A stretch of DNA of 5,239 nt, from NCBI GenBank assembly GCA_946480295.1, contig CAMLIT010000180.1:1-5239 (forward strand), written 5' to 3'. Shown here piece by piece: positions 1-5,239 of this stretch; within the stretch, counting starts at the first letter, position 1; every line of letters starts with the position of its first letter. The notes beneath the pieces were generated by a model. It saw nothing but the letters and a program-made list of their open reading frames with translations. It made no database searches and was not told the DNA's origin. Both the position numbers and the translations under genes were made by a program. This stretch comes from an uncultured Gemmatimonadota bacterium (lineage in GTDB: Bacteria > Gemmatimonadota > Gemmatimonadetes > Gemmatimonadales > Gemmatimonadaceae).

Positions 1-844
1 TCGCGTACTCGGCGATGAAGAACATCGAGAACTTCATCGCGCTGTACTCGGAGTGGTAGCCGGCGATCAGCTCCGACTCCGCCTCCGGCAGGTCGAACGG
101 CAGCCGGTTCGTCTCGGCGAACGCCGACACCAGGAAGATGAAGAACGCGATCGTCATGTTGAGCACGTTCCAGTTCAGCCAGCCGGCGTGCGCCTGCTGA
201 TCCACGATCGTGCCCAGCGCGACGTTGCCCGAGAGCAGCAGCACGGGGATCGTCGCCATGCCCATCGCGATCTCGTACGAGATCATCTGCGCACTCGAGC
301 GCAGCCCGCCGAGGAGCGCGTACTTGTTGTTCGACGCCCAGCCGGCGAGGACGATCCCGTACACGCCGAGCGAGCCGATGGCGAGGATGAAGAGGAAGCC
401 GATCGGCATCGGCGCGAGCGCCATGTCGATGCGCCCCCATCGCGTGTCGAACGACGCGGCGAAGGGGATGACCGACCACGTGATCAGGGCGACGCTGAAG
501 GAGATCGCCGGGGCGAGGATGAACAGCGGCGTGTACGCCTGCCCCGGGTACGTCTCCTCCTTCATGATGTTCTTCAGGCCGTCCGCCGCCGGCTGGAGCA
601 GCCCCCACGGGCCGACGCGGTTCGGGCCGTGGCGGTCCTGCATCCACGCGCAGAGCTTCCGCTCGGCGAGGGTCAGCATCGCCACGCCGACCATGTAGAC
701 GGTGAAGTACACCAGCAGCTTGATGATCGTCGCGATCAGCCAGGCGCCCCACGACGGCGGCGGCGCGATCGTCTCCAGCGGCACCGGCGCCGGCGCCGGT
801 GCCGGCACCGCCTGTAGCAGCGCGTGCAATGGCAGCGGCATCAT
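1..844 (-). CDS. nuoH: NADH-quinone oxidoreductase subunit H (ND1-type membrane subunit), 3' end outside window
   Basis: NuoH is the inner-membrane subunit that lines the quinone tunnel and links the peripheral arm to the proton pumps. 281 codons are present; the family has about 325-400 residues, so the last helices are missing. I translated it by hand from the minus strand. Helices are likely at about residues 35-59, 104-127, 143-166, 184-204 and 224-243. ERKLCAWMQDRHGPNRVGPWG (61-81) and QPAADGLKNIMKEE (84-97) match the first ND1 signature region with small deviations. PFDLPEAESELIAG (249-262) matches the second signature exactly, within the conserved quinone-chamber loop, and GYHSEYSAMKF follows. 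The start ATG at 844 overlaps the nuoG stop as ATGA and has a strong GGAGGT 6 bases upstream; a second ATG follows immediately. Residues 1-30 form a Pro/Ala-rich extension: the conserved ERK lies about 25 residues further in than in E. coli. Confidence 0.96.
   Translation of the reverse strand, partial: MMPLPLHALLQAVPAPAPAPVPLETIAPPPSWGAWLIATIIKLLVYFTVYMVGVAMLTLAERKLCAWMQDRHGPNRVGPWGLLQPAADGLKNIMKEETYPGQAYTPLFILAPAISFSVALITWSVIPFAASFDTRWGRIDMALAPMPIGFLFILAIGSLGVYGIVLAGWASNNKYALLGGLRSSAQMISYEIAMGMATIPVLLLSGNVALGTIVDQQAHAGWLNWNVLNMTIAFFIFLVSAFAETNRLPFDLPEAESELIAGYHSEYSAMKFSMFFIAEYA
779..804. repeat. 26-bp perfect GC palindrome in the 5' coding region of nuoH
   Basis: The half-site CGGCACCGGCGCC is followed directly by its exact reverse complement, GGCGCCGGTGCCG, with no spacer. 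It lies about 40-65 bases inside nuoH and encodes part of the Pro-Ala run (PAPAPAPVP, residues 14-22). It consists largely of overlapping CCGG/GGCGCC units, so it could arise simply from repeated CCG/GCG codons in a GC-rich genome. As RNA it could fold into a very stable hairpin with a small GC loop near the start of nuoH. Any role is inference. Confidence 0.75.
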
Positions 845-2409
845 GCCCGCACCTCCGCGCCCGCGCCGGCCAGCACCTGGCCGCGCATGCCGAGCGAGTC
901 GTAGCTCATCCCCGCGAACTCGGGCTTCGCCGCGGCCAGCGCGGCGAAGGCGTCGCTCGCCAGGAAGTGGTTGGTCGGCGTCCCCATCGCCGTGAGCAGG
1001 TCGGAGAGGACGAAGTAGGCCGGCCGGGCGAAGCCCGGCCCCGCCTTCGCCTGCATGTAGCGCTGCACGCGCCCGCGCAGGTTCGTGAAGGTGCCCTCCT
1101 CCTCGGCCATGTTCGTGATCGGGAGGACCACCGCCGCCGCGTGCCGCGCCCACGCGGGGAGCGTCGTGCCGAGCACGATGATCGCCCCCGCCTTCGCCGC
1201 GTCGGCCGCGTCCACCCCGGCGAGCTCCTCGTCGGCGACGACGAGGACGTCGCCCGCCTGGAGCCCGCCGAGCGGCGTGTCGCTGCGCCGGAAGCCGAGC
1301 ACGTCGGCGCCACGCCCGTTCGCCGCGCGGTCGGCGCGCAGCGAGAGGTCGTTCGCCCCGGGCAGCGGCGCCTCGGGTCCCTGCGGCACCCGGTACGCCC
1401 CCGCGCCGCCCGTCTTCTCGATCACCTGCGAGAGGAGGAACAGCGCCTCGTTCGACAGGTTGGGCGACGCGAGCACGAACGCGCGCTTGCCGGCGAGCAG
1501 CCCCGCCGCCTCGCGCAGCGCGATGTCCCAGTCGATCCCGACCAGCGCCTCACCCTGCCGCACCATCGGCACGTCCACGCGGTCCTGCCGGTTCAACCAC
1601 CGGTAGTTCAGCCGCCCGACGTCGCACATCCAGTACTCGTTCACCTCGGGATTCGGCCGCGGGCGCATCGCCATGACCGTGTTGTCCCGCGTCTGGATCA
1701 TGATGTTGCACCCCTGCGAGCAGCCGGGGCAGATCGAGGCGGTGCGGTCCAGCTCCCAGGCGCGTGCCTTGTTCAGCGTGTCCTTCGACAGGAGCGCGCC
1801 CACCGGGCAGATGTCGATCACGTTCCCCGCCCACGCGTGCGTCAGCCCCTGCCCCTCGTAGACGCCGATCACCGCGCGGTCGCCGCGCTCGCTCACGTTG
1901 AGCACCGGATCCTGCGCCTTGGCATCCATGAAGCGCACGCAGCGCGAGCAGAGGATGCAGCGGTTCGTGACGTAGATGACGTCGCCGCCGAAATCCTCGG
2001 CCGGGTTGAAGCGCTTGGGGTCGCGCAGCCGCCCCTCGGCCCGCCCTTCCTGGTACGTGTAGTCCTGCAGCTCGCACTCGCCCGCCTGGTCGCAGATCGG
2101 GCAGTCGAGCGGGTGGTTGATGAGGAGCATCTCGAGCACGCCCTTGCGCGCCTCGAGCGCCTTCGGCGAGTGGACGTGCACCACCTGCCCCTCGGCCGCC
2201 GCCGTCGCGCACGAGGGCGCGAGCTTCGGCATCTTCTCCACCTCGACGAGGCACATCCGGCACGAGCCGGCCACCGGCAGCCCCGGGTGGTAGCAGTAGT
2301 GCGGCACGAGGACGCCCGCCGCCTTCGCCGCCTCGAGGATCGACGTCCCCTCGGGCACCGACACGGTGCGCCCCTCGATCGTCAGGTTCACCATCTTCGG
2401 TTCGGCCAT
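841..2409 (-). CDS. nuoG: NADH-quinone oxidoreductase subunit G, short form (clusters N1b, N5, N4, N7)
   Basis: NuoG carries electrons from NuoF/NuoE towards the quinone site through several Fe-S clusters. It has 522 residues. The N-terminal ferredoxin domain has C39, C50, C53 and C67 (2Fe-2S, N1b). The His-Cys3 motif has H99, C103, C106 and C112 (N5), followed by C151, C154, C157 and C201 (N4). The molybdopterin-type Fe4S4 motif has C227, C230, C234 and C262 (N7). The C-terminal region (about 291-522) is a shortened molybdopterin-oxidoreductase-like domain. It retains the WDIAL opening, a GANDLSLRADRAAN stretch and the closing VLPITNMAEEEGTFTNLRGRVQ block. Family members are usually about 700-900 residues, so the interior and the far C-terminus are missing. 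There is no sign of a frameshift, since the frame runs cleanly to a stop that overlaps nuoH as ATGA. The start at 2409 sits in TGATG with the nuoF stop and has only a weak GGTGG upstream. The frame stays open upstream through nuoF by chance, but homology begins at MAEPKMVNLTIEG. Confidence 0.95.
   Translation of the reverse strand: MAEPKMVNLTIEGRTVSVPEGTSILEAAKAAGVLVPHYCYHPGLPVAGSCRMCLVEVEKMPKLAPSCATAAAEGQVVHVHSPKALEARKGVLEMLLINHPLDCPICDQAGECELQDYTYQEGRAEGRLRDPKRFNPAEDFGGDVIYVTNRCILCSRCVRFMDAKAQDPVLNVSERGDRAVIGVYEGQGLTHAWAGNVIDICPVGALLSKDTLNKARAWELDRTASICPGCSQGCNIMIQTRDNTVMAMRPRPNPEVNEYWMCDVGRLNYRWLNRQDRVDVPMVRQGEALVGIDWDIALREAAGLLAGKRAFVLASPNLSNEALFLLSQVIEKTGGAGAYRVPQGPEAPLPGANDLSLRADRAANGRGADVLGFRRSDTPLGGLQAGDVLVVADEELAGVDAADAAKAGAIIVLGTTLPAWARHAAAVVLPITNMAEEEGTFTNLRGRVQRYMQAKAGPGFARPAYFVLSDLLTAMGTPTNHFLASDAFAALAAAKPEFAGMSYDSLGMRGQVLAGAGAEVRA
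851..856 (-). promoter_or_regulatory. Shine-Dalgarno sequence of nuoH
   Basis: GGAGGT on the minus strand lies 6 bases before the ATG at 844, inside the last codons of nuoG (...AEVRA stop). It is the clearest ribosome binding site in the window. It favours the first of the two tandem ATG codons and fits re-initiation coupled to the end of nuoG translation. Confidence 0.8.
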
Positions 2410-3725
2410 CACGCCACCGCCGCCGGTACCAGGTGGAACTTCTTCTTCGTGATCAGCGCCTCGAAGTCGGCGCGGAATTTCTGGAGGCCCGACACGACCG
2501 GCGTCGCGCACGAGTCGCTGAGGACGCAGATCGTCTTGCCCGTCATGTTGTCGGCGATGGACAGGAGCGTGTCGAGGTCCTCGTGCGTCCCCTCGCCGGC
2601 GACGATGCGCTCGAGGATCTTCGTCGTCCACGCCGTCCCCTCGCGGCACTGCGTGCACTGCGCGCAGCTCTCGTGGGCGTAGAAGCGCGCGAGCCGCGCG
2701 ATCTGCTTGACGAGGTTCTGCGCGTCGTCGATGACGATGCACCCCGCCGAGCCGAGCATCGTGCCGCCGGCGACCATCCCCTCGTAGTCCATCAACGAGC
2801 CTTCCGCCTCCTCCGCCGTCTGGATCGGCACCGAGGAGCCGCCGGGGATCACGGCGCGGATCTTCCGCCCGGGAAGCGGGCCGCCGCAGACCTCCCAGAG
2901 GAAGTCCTTGAACGGGAAGCCCATCACCATCTCGTAGTTCCCCGGGCGCGCGATGTTGCCGCACACCGACCAGAGCTTGGTGCCCGTGCTCTTCGGGTTG
3001 TCCGGCCGCCCCATCGCCTTGTACCACGCCGCGCCGTTGTTCAGGATGTGCGGCACCGCGGCGAGCGTCTCGACGTTGTTGATCGTCGTCGGCTGCGCGA
3101 ACACGCCGGCGACCGCCGGGAAGGGCGGCTTGATGCGCGGGTTGCCGCGCCGCCCCTCGATCGAGTTCATGAGCGCCGTCTCCTCGCCGCAGATGTAGGC
3201 GCCGGCGCCGCGATGCACCCAGATGTTGATCGTCTTGCCGGAGCCCATCGCGTTCGGTCCGATGATCCCCGCCGCCCGCGCCTCGTCGAGCGCGCGCGTC
3301 ACCCGCTGGATCGGCTCCGTGAACTCGCCGCGGATGTAGATGTAGCCCGTCTCCGCGCCGATGGCGTGGCAGGCGATGGCGACGCCCTCGACCAGCGCGT
3401 GGGGCGTCCAGCGCATGATCTCGCGATCCTTGAACGTGCCCGGCTCCGACTCGTCGGCGTTGCAGCACAGGTAGTGCGGCTTGCCGTCGCCCGGCTTCAT
3501 GAACGACCACTTCACGCCGGTCGGGAAGCCCGCGCCGCCGCGGCCGCGGAGCCCCGATTCCTTCACGACGTTGACGATGTCGGCCGGCGTCATCCCGAGC
3601 GCCTTCTCCAGCGCCTGGTAGCCGCCGCGCTTCCTCCATCCCTCGAGCGAGATCGCGTCGGGGTCCCCGAAGTACTTCGAGAGGACGACCGTCTCGCGCG
3701 GGTCCGGCTTGTGCGGATATCCCAT
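2409..3725 (-). CDS. nuoF: NADH-quinone oxidoreductase subunit F (51-kDa-type; NADH/FMN site, 4Fe-4S cluster N3)
   Basis: NuoF is the electron entry point of complex I: it binds NADH and FMN and passes electrons to cluster N3. At 438 residues it has the normal length. The glycine-rich FMN/NADH loop GLRGRGGAGFPTGVKW is at residues 58-73, and NADESEPGTFKDR follows at 89-101. The complex I 51-kDa signature, from GAGAYICGEE through TALMNS, is at 173-188, and PTTINNVETLA is at 212-222. The SLBB-like segment (about 245-330) includes IPGGSS. Cluster N3 ligands are C354, C357 and C360, with C400 as the distant fourth. The N3 motif reads ESCAQCTQCREG, where the usual form is ESCGxCxPCRxG, so Gly and Pro are replaced by Ala and Gln. 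The start is the ATG at 3725, 4 bases after the nuoE stop; N-terminal homology (DPRET....YFG, GGY.ALEKAL) supports it, although no Shine-Dalgarno sequence is visible. Its TGA overlaps the nuoG ATG by one base. Confidence 0.97.
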   Translation of the reverse strand: MGYPHKPDPRETVVLSKYFGDPDAISLEGWRKRGGYQALEKALGMTPADIVNVVKESGLRGRGGAGFPTGVKWSFMKPGDGKPHYLCCNADESEPGTFKDREIMRWTPHALVEGVAIACHAIGAETGYIYIRGEFTEPIQRVTRALDEARAAGIIGPNAMGSGKTINIWVHRGAGAYICGEETALMNSIEGRRGNPRIKPPFPAVAGVFAQPTTINNVETLAAVPHILNNGAAWYKAMGRPDNPKSTGTKLWSVCGNIARPGNYEMVMGFPFKDFLWEVCGGPLPGRKIRAVIPGGSSVPIQTAEEAEGSLMDYEGMVAGGTMLGSAGCIVIDDAQNLVKQIARLARFYAHESCAQCTQCREGTAWTTKILERIVAGEGTHEDLDTLLSIADNMTGKTICVLSDSCATPVVSGLQKFRADFEALITKKKFHLVPAAVA

Positions 3726-3730
3726 GGGAT
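3719..3730. repeat. 12-bp palindrome centred on the nuoF start codon
   Basis: ATCCCATGGGAT is a perfect palindrome spanning the last base of the nuoE stop, the 4-base spacer, the nuoF ATG and the next four bases. The adjoining nuoE end (GAAATAATCCC on the minus strand) is more AT-rich than its surroundings and carries no Shine-Dalgarno match. As RNA it could make only a 4-bp stem around CAUG, so structure at the start codon would be weak. It may well be chance. Confidence 0.6.
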
Positions 3731-4287
3731 TATTTCAGGCGCGCCAGAAGGTCGGGGACCTTCTCCGGCGTCACCGATTCGATGAACTCCTCGTTGACCA
3801 TCACCGGCGTGGCGAAGCCGCACGCGCCGAGGCACTCGACCTCGATCACCGTGTACTTGCCGTCGGCGGAGGTGAGTCCCAGCTCGCCGCAGCCGGTGTG
3901 CTTCAGGAACGCGTCCACCACGTCCTCCGCGCCGCACACGTTGCACGGCGACGTCGTGCACACCTGCACGAAGTATTTCCCCACCGGGTGCTGGTGGTAC
4001 ATGGTGTAGAAGGTGACGACGCCCTTCACGTACGCGGGCGTCAGCTCGAGCACCTTCCCCACCTCGGCCATCGCCTCCTCGCTCACCCAGCCGCGCTCGC
4101 GCTGCACGATCCACAGCGCCGGCAGCAGCGCCGCCATCTTCGTCGGGTAGCGCGAGATGATGTCGTTGATCTCCTGCAGCGCCGGGCCCACGAACACCGG
4201 CGTGTATGGCTCGTCGGCGTGGTGCGCGACGTGGCCATGCGAGACGTCCGCCGGCGCGTTCACCCCGCCCATCTCGTTCGATTTCAT
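3730..4287 (-). CDS. nuoE: NADH-quinone oxidoreductase subunit E (24-kDa-type, 2Fe-2S cluster N1a)
   Basis: This 185-residue thioredoxin-like ferredoxin partners NuoF in the NADH-oxidising module. The four N1a ligands are visible: C110 and C115 (CTTSPC) and C152 and C156 (CLGAC). The helical N-terminal part (about residues 35-100) carries the family pattern RYP.K.AALLPAL..VQ.E.GW and VKGVVTFYTMY. E. coli NuoE is about 166 residues; the extra length here lies in an N-terminal stretch with four histidines (H17, H19, H22, H23) that is probably disordered. The ATG at 4287 is chosen because it overlaps the nuoD stop (ATGA) and has a weak purine tract, GAGA, 7 bases upstream. Met6 is the alternative start. 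The gene ends in TAA, whereas its complete neighbours end in TGA. It is 4 bases from nuoF, so the two are probably translated together. Two further cysteines, C118 and C133, are not expected cluster ligands. Confidence 0.97.
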   Translation of the reverse strand: MKSNEMGGVNAPADVSHGHVAHHADEPYTPVFVGPALQEINDIISRYPTKMAALLPALWIVQRERGWVSEEAMAEVGKVLELTPAYVKGVVTFYTMYHQHPVGKYFVQVCTTSPCNVCGAEDVVDAFLKHTGCGELGLTSADGKYTVIEVECLGACGFATPVMVNEEFIESVTPEKVPDLLARLK

Positions 4288-5239
4288 CTATCGATCTCGC
4301 CCATCACGATGTCGATGCTCGCGTTGATCGCGATGACGTCGGAGAGCAGGTGCCCCTCCACCATCTTCGGGATCGCGGACAGGTTCACGAACGACGGCGG
4401 CCGGATGCGCCAGCGCACCGGCTTCGCCGTGCCGTCCGACACCATGTAGTAGCCCTTCTCCCCCTTCGGGCTCTCCACCGCCACGTAGCACTCGCCGATC
4501 GGCGGCCGCGGGCCCTCCATCACGACCTTGAAGTGATGGATCATCGACTCCATGTCGCTCGTGGCCTTGCTCTTCGGCGGCAGGATCACGCGCGGGTCGT
4601 TCACGTTCACCGGCCCGTCCGGCAGCCGCGCGATCGCCTGCTCGAGGATGCGCACCGACTGCCGCATCTCCTCCATGCGCACGAGATACCGGTCGTAGAC
4701 GTCGCCGTTCGTCCCCACCGGCACGTCGAAGTCGTACGTCTCGTAGTCCAGGTACGGGAAGTCCTTCCGGACGTCGTAGGCCACGCCGCTCGCGCGGACC
4801 ATCGGTCCGGAGAGGCCGTAGTCGAGCGCCTCCTCCGCCGTCATCGCGCCGAGGCCCACCGTCCGGCCGACCCAGATGCCGTTCTTCGTCAGGATGCGGT
4901 CGGCCTCGTCCAGCGTCTTCGGGAAGGTGGCGACGAACTCCTTGAGCCCGTCCAGCCAGCCGTTCGGGATGTCGGCGCCCATGCCGCCGACGCGGGTGAG
5001 GGTCGTCGTCAGGCGCGCGCCGATCCACTCCTCCAGCAGCCGGTAGATGCGCTCGCGCTCCTGGAAGAGCCACAGGAACGGCGTCATCGCCCCGATGTCG
5101 ATGCACGTCGTGCCCATCCACACCAGGTGCGACATGATGCGCGACAGCTCCATGGCCATCACGCGCAGCACCTTGCACCGCTCGGTGATCTCGATGCCGA
5201 ACAGCCGCTCCGCGCCGAGCGCGAAGGCGACGTTGTTCC
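4284..5239 (-). CDS. nuoD: NADH-quinone oxidoreductase subunit D (49-kDa-type), 5' end outside window
   Basis: NuoD forms much of the quinone-reducing site of complex I, on the cytoplasmic peripheral arm against the membrane arm. The reading frame is open at the window edge: 317 codons are present, starting NNVAFALGAERLFGIE and ending VMGEIDR before TGA. The family is usually about 400 residues, so roughly 80-100 N-terminal residues are missing, including the HRG(T)EK region that holds the quinone-site histidine. Visible family hallmarks, in order, are ELSRI..HL..GT, the RVGG.GADIP.GW block, LTKNGIWVGRT, the GPMVRASGVAYDVRK block, DFDVPVG..GD.YDRYLVRMEEMRQS, ESMIHHFKVVMEG, and the C-terminal block with GE.Y.AVESPKGE.G.Y.VSDG and SIDIVMGE.DR. 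The stop overlaps the nuoE start as ATGA. A possible GTG at 5171 is not a true start, because conserved NuoD sequence continues upstream of it. No frameshift is seen. The identification is secure. Confidence 0.97.
   Translation of the reverse strand, partial: NNVAFALGAERLFGIEITERCKVLRVMAMELSRIMSHLVWMGTTCIDIGAMTPFLWLFQERERIYRLLEEWIGARLTTTLTRVGGMGADIPNGWLDGLKEFVATFPKTLDEADRILTKNGIWVGRTVGLGAMTAEEALDYGLSGPMVRASGVAYDVRKDFPYLDYETYDFDVPVGTNGDVYDRYLVRMEEMRQSVRILEQAIARLPDGPVNVNDPRVILPPKSKATSDMESMIHHFKVVMEGPRPPIGECYVAVESPKGEKGYYMVSDGTAKPVRWRIRPPSFVNLSAIPKMVEGHLLSDVIAINASIDIVMGEIDR

Noticed and set aside
53..817. A 254-codon plus-strand frame opposite nuoH, and a second one at 210-698.
   Set aside because: The minus strand encodes NuoH continuously across this stretch with exact ND1-family motifs. 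The plus-strand readings are shadows.
841..1539. The possibility that nuoG is a pseudogene truncated by a frameshift.
   Set aside because: The closing block of the domain is present in frame, the stop is coupled to nuoH by ATGA, a strong nuoH ribosome site is embedded there, and codon use is uniform. A compact intact gene explains this better.
799..2682. A 627-codon plus-strand open frame opposite nuoG and the end of nuoF.
   Set aside because: It is antisense to clearly conserved NuoG and NuoF. The translation is Arg/His/Ala-rich without any recognisable domain, as expected from the reverse strand of GC-rich codons with few stop triplets.
841..3639. A 932-codon minus-strand frame that could look like a NuoG with a 410-residue N-terminal extension or a fusion.
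   Set aside because: The first 410 codons are an out-of-frame reading of nuoF with Arg/Gly/Ala-rich nonsense sequence. Real NuoG homology starts at the ATG at 2409, which overlaps the nuoF stop.
2433..3785. A 450-codon plus-strand open frame opposite nuoF.
   Set aside because: It is the antisense shadow of nuoF, with Arg/Asp/Leu-rich low-complexity wording and no motif. It crosses the nuoE/nuoF junction.
4288..5178. A minus-strand frame of 296 codons overlapping nuoD.
   Set aside because: It is a shifted reading of nuoD. The nuoD frame carries every conserved motif, while this one is compositionally biased and has none.

Overview
This window is ordinary, fully coding chromosomal DNA. It is a slice of a respiratory complex I operon (proton-pumping NADH:quinone oxidoreductase, NDH-1) in which every gene lies on the minus strand. 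Read in the direction of transcription, from high to low coordinates, the order is nuoD (5' end outside the window), nuoE, nuoF, nuoG, nuoH (3' end outside the window). There is no non-coding gap longer than 4 bases. I see no RNA genes, mobile elements, CRISPR arrays, internal promoters or terminators.

Layout: 5239-4284 holds the last 317 codons of NuoD, the 49-kDa-type subunit of the quinone-reducing module. 4287-3730 is NuoE (2Fe-2S cluster N1a). 3725-2409 is NuoF (FMN, NADH site, 4Fe-4S cluster N3). 2409-841 is NuoG (clusters N1b, N5, N4 and N7). 844-1 is the first 281 codons of NuoH, the membrane subunit that connects the quinone chamber to the proton-pumping arm. Three of the four junctions overlap: ATGA at nuoD/nuoE, TGATG at nuoF/nuoG and ATGA at nuoG/nuoH. 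The nuoE/nuoF junction has a 4-base spacer. This suggests one polycistronic message with translational coupling. NuoE, F and G form the NADH-oxidising module: electrons pass from NADH to FMN in NuoF, along the Fe-S chain in NuoF and NuoG, and on to quinone at the NuoD/NuoH side.

Organism: base composition is strongly GC-rich with G or C dominating third codon positions, and nuoD-E-F-G-H are contiguous, as in many aerobic bacteria. Protein wording such as the NuoD stretch GARLTTTLTRVGG, the NuoH stretch GLLQPAADGLKNIMKEE and a short NuoG of about 520 residues make me lean to Gemmatimonadota. Acidobacteriota or Myxococcota-like lineages are alternatives. This is an inference from memory of family sequences and is not secure.

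The points worth a second look are modest: a NuoG that keeps all 16 Fe-S ligands, including the optional N7 cluster, while its molybdopterin-type domain is reduced to a remnant; a NuoF cluster N3 motif that departs from the consensus at two positions; a Pro/Ala-rich N-terminal extension of NuoH encoded by a 26-bp perfect palindrome; a His-rich N-terminal extension of NuoE; and a nuoF start codon with no visible Shine-Dalgarno sequence, centred in a 12-bp palindrome. I found no undescribed system here.
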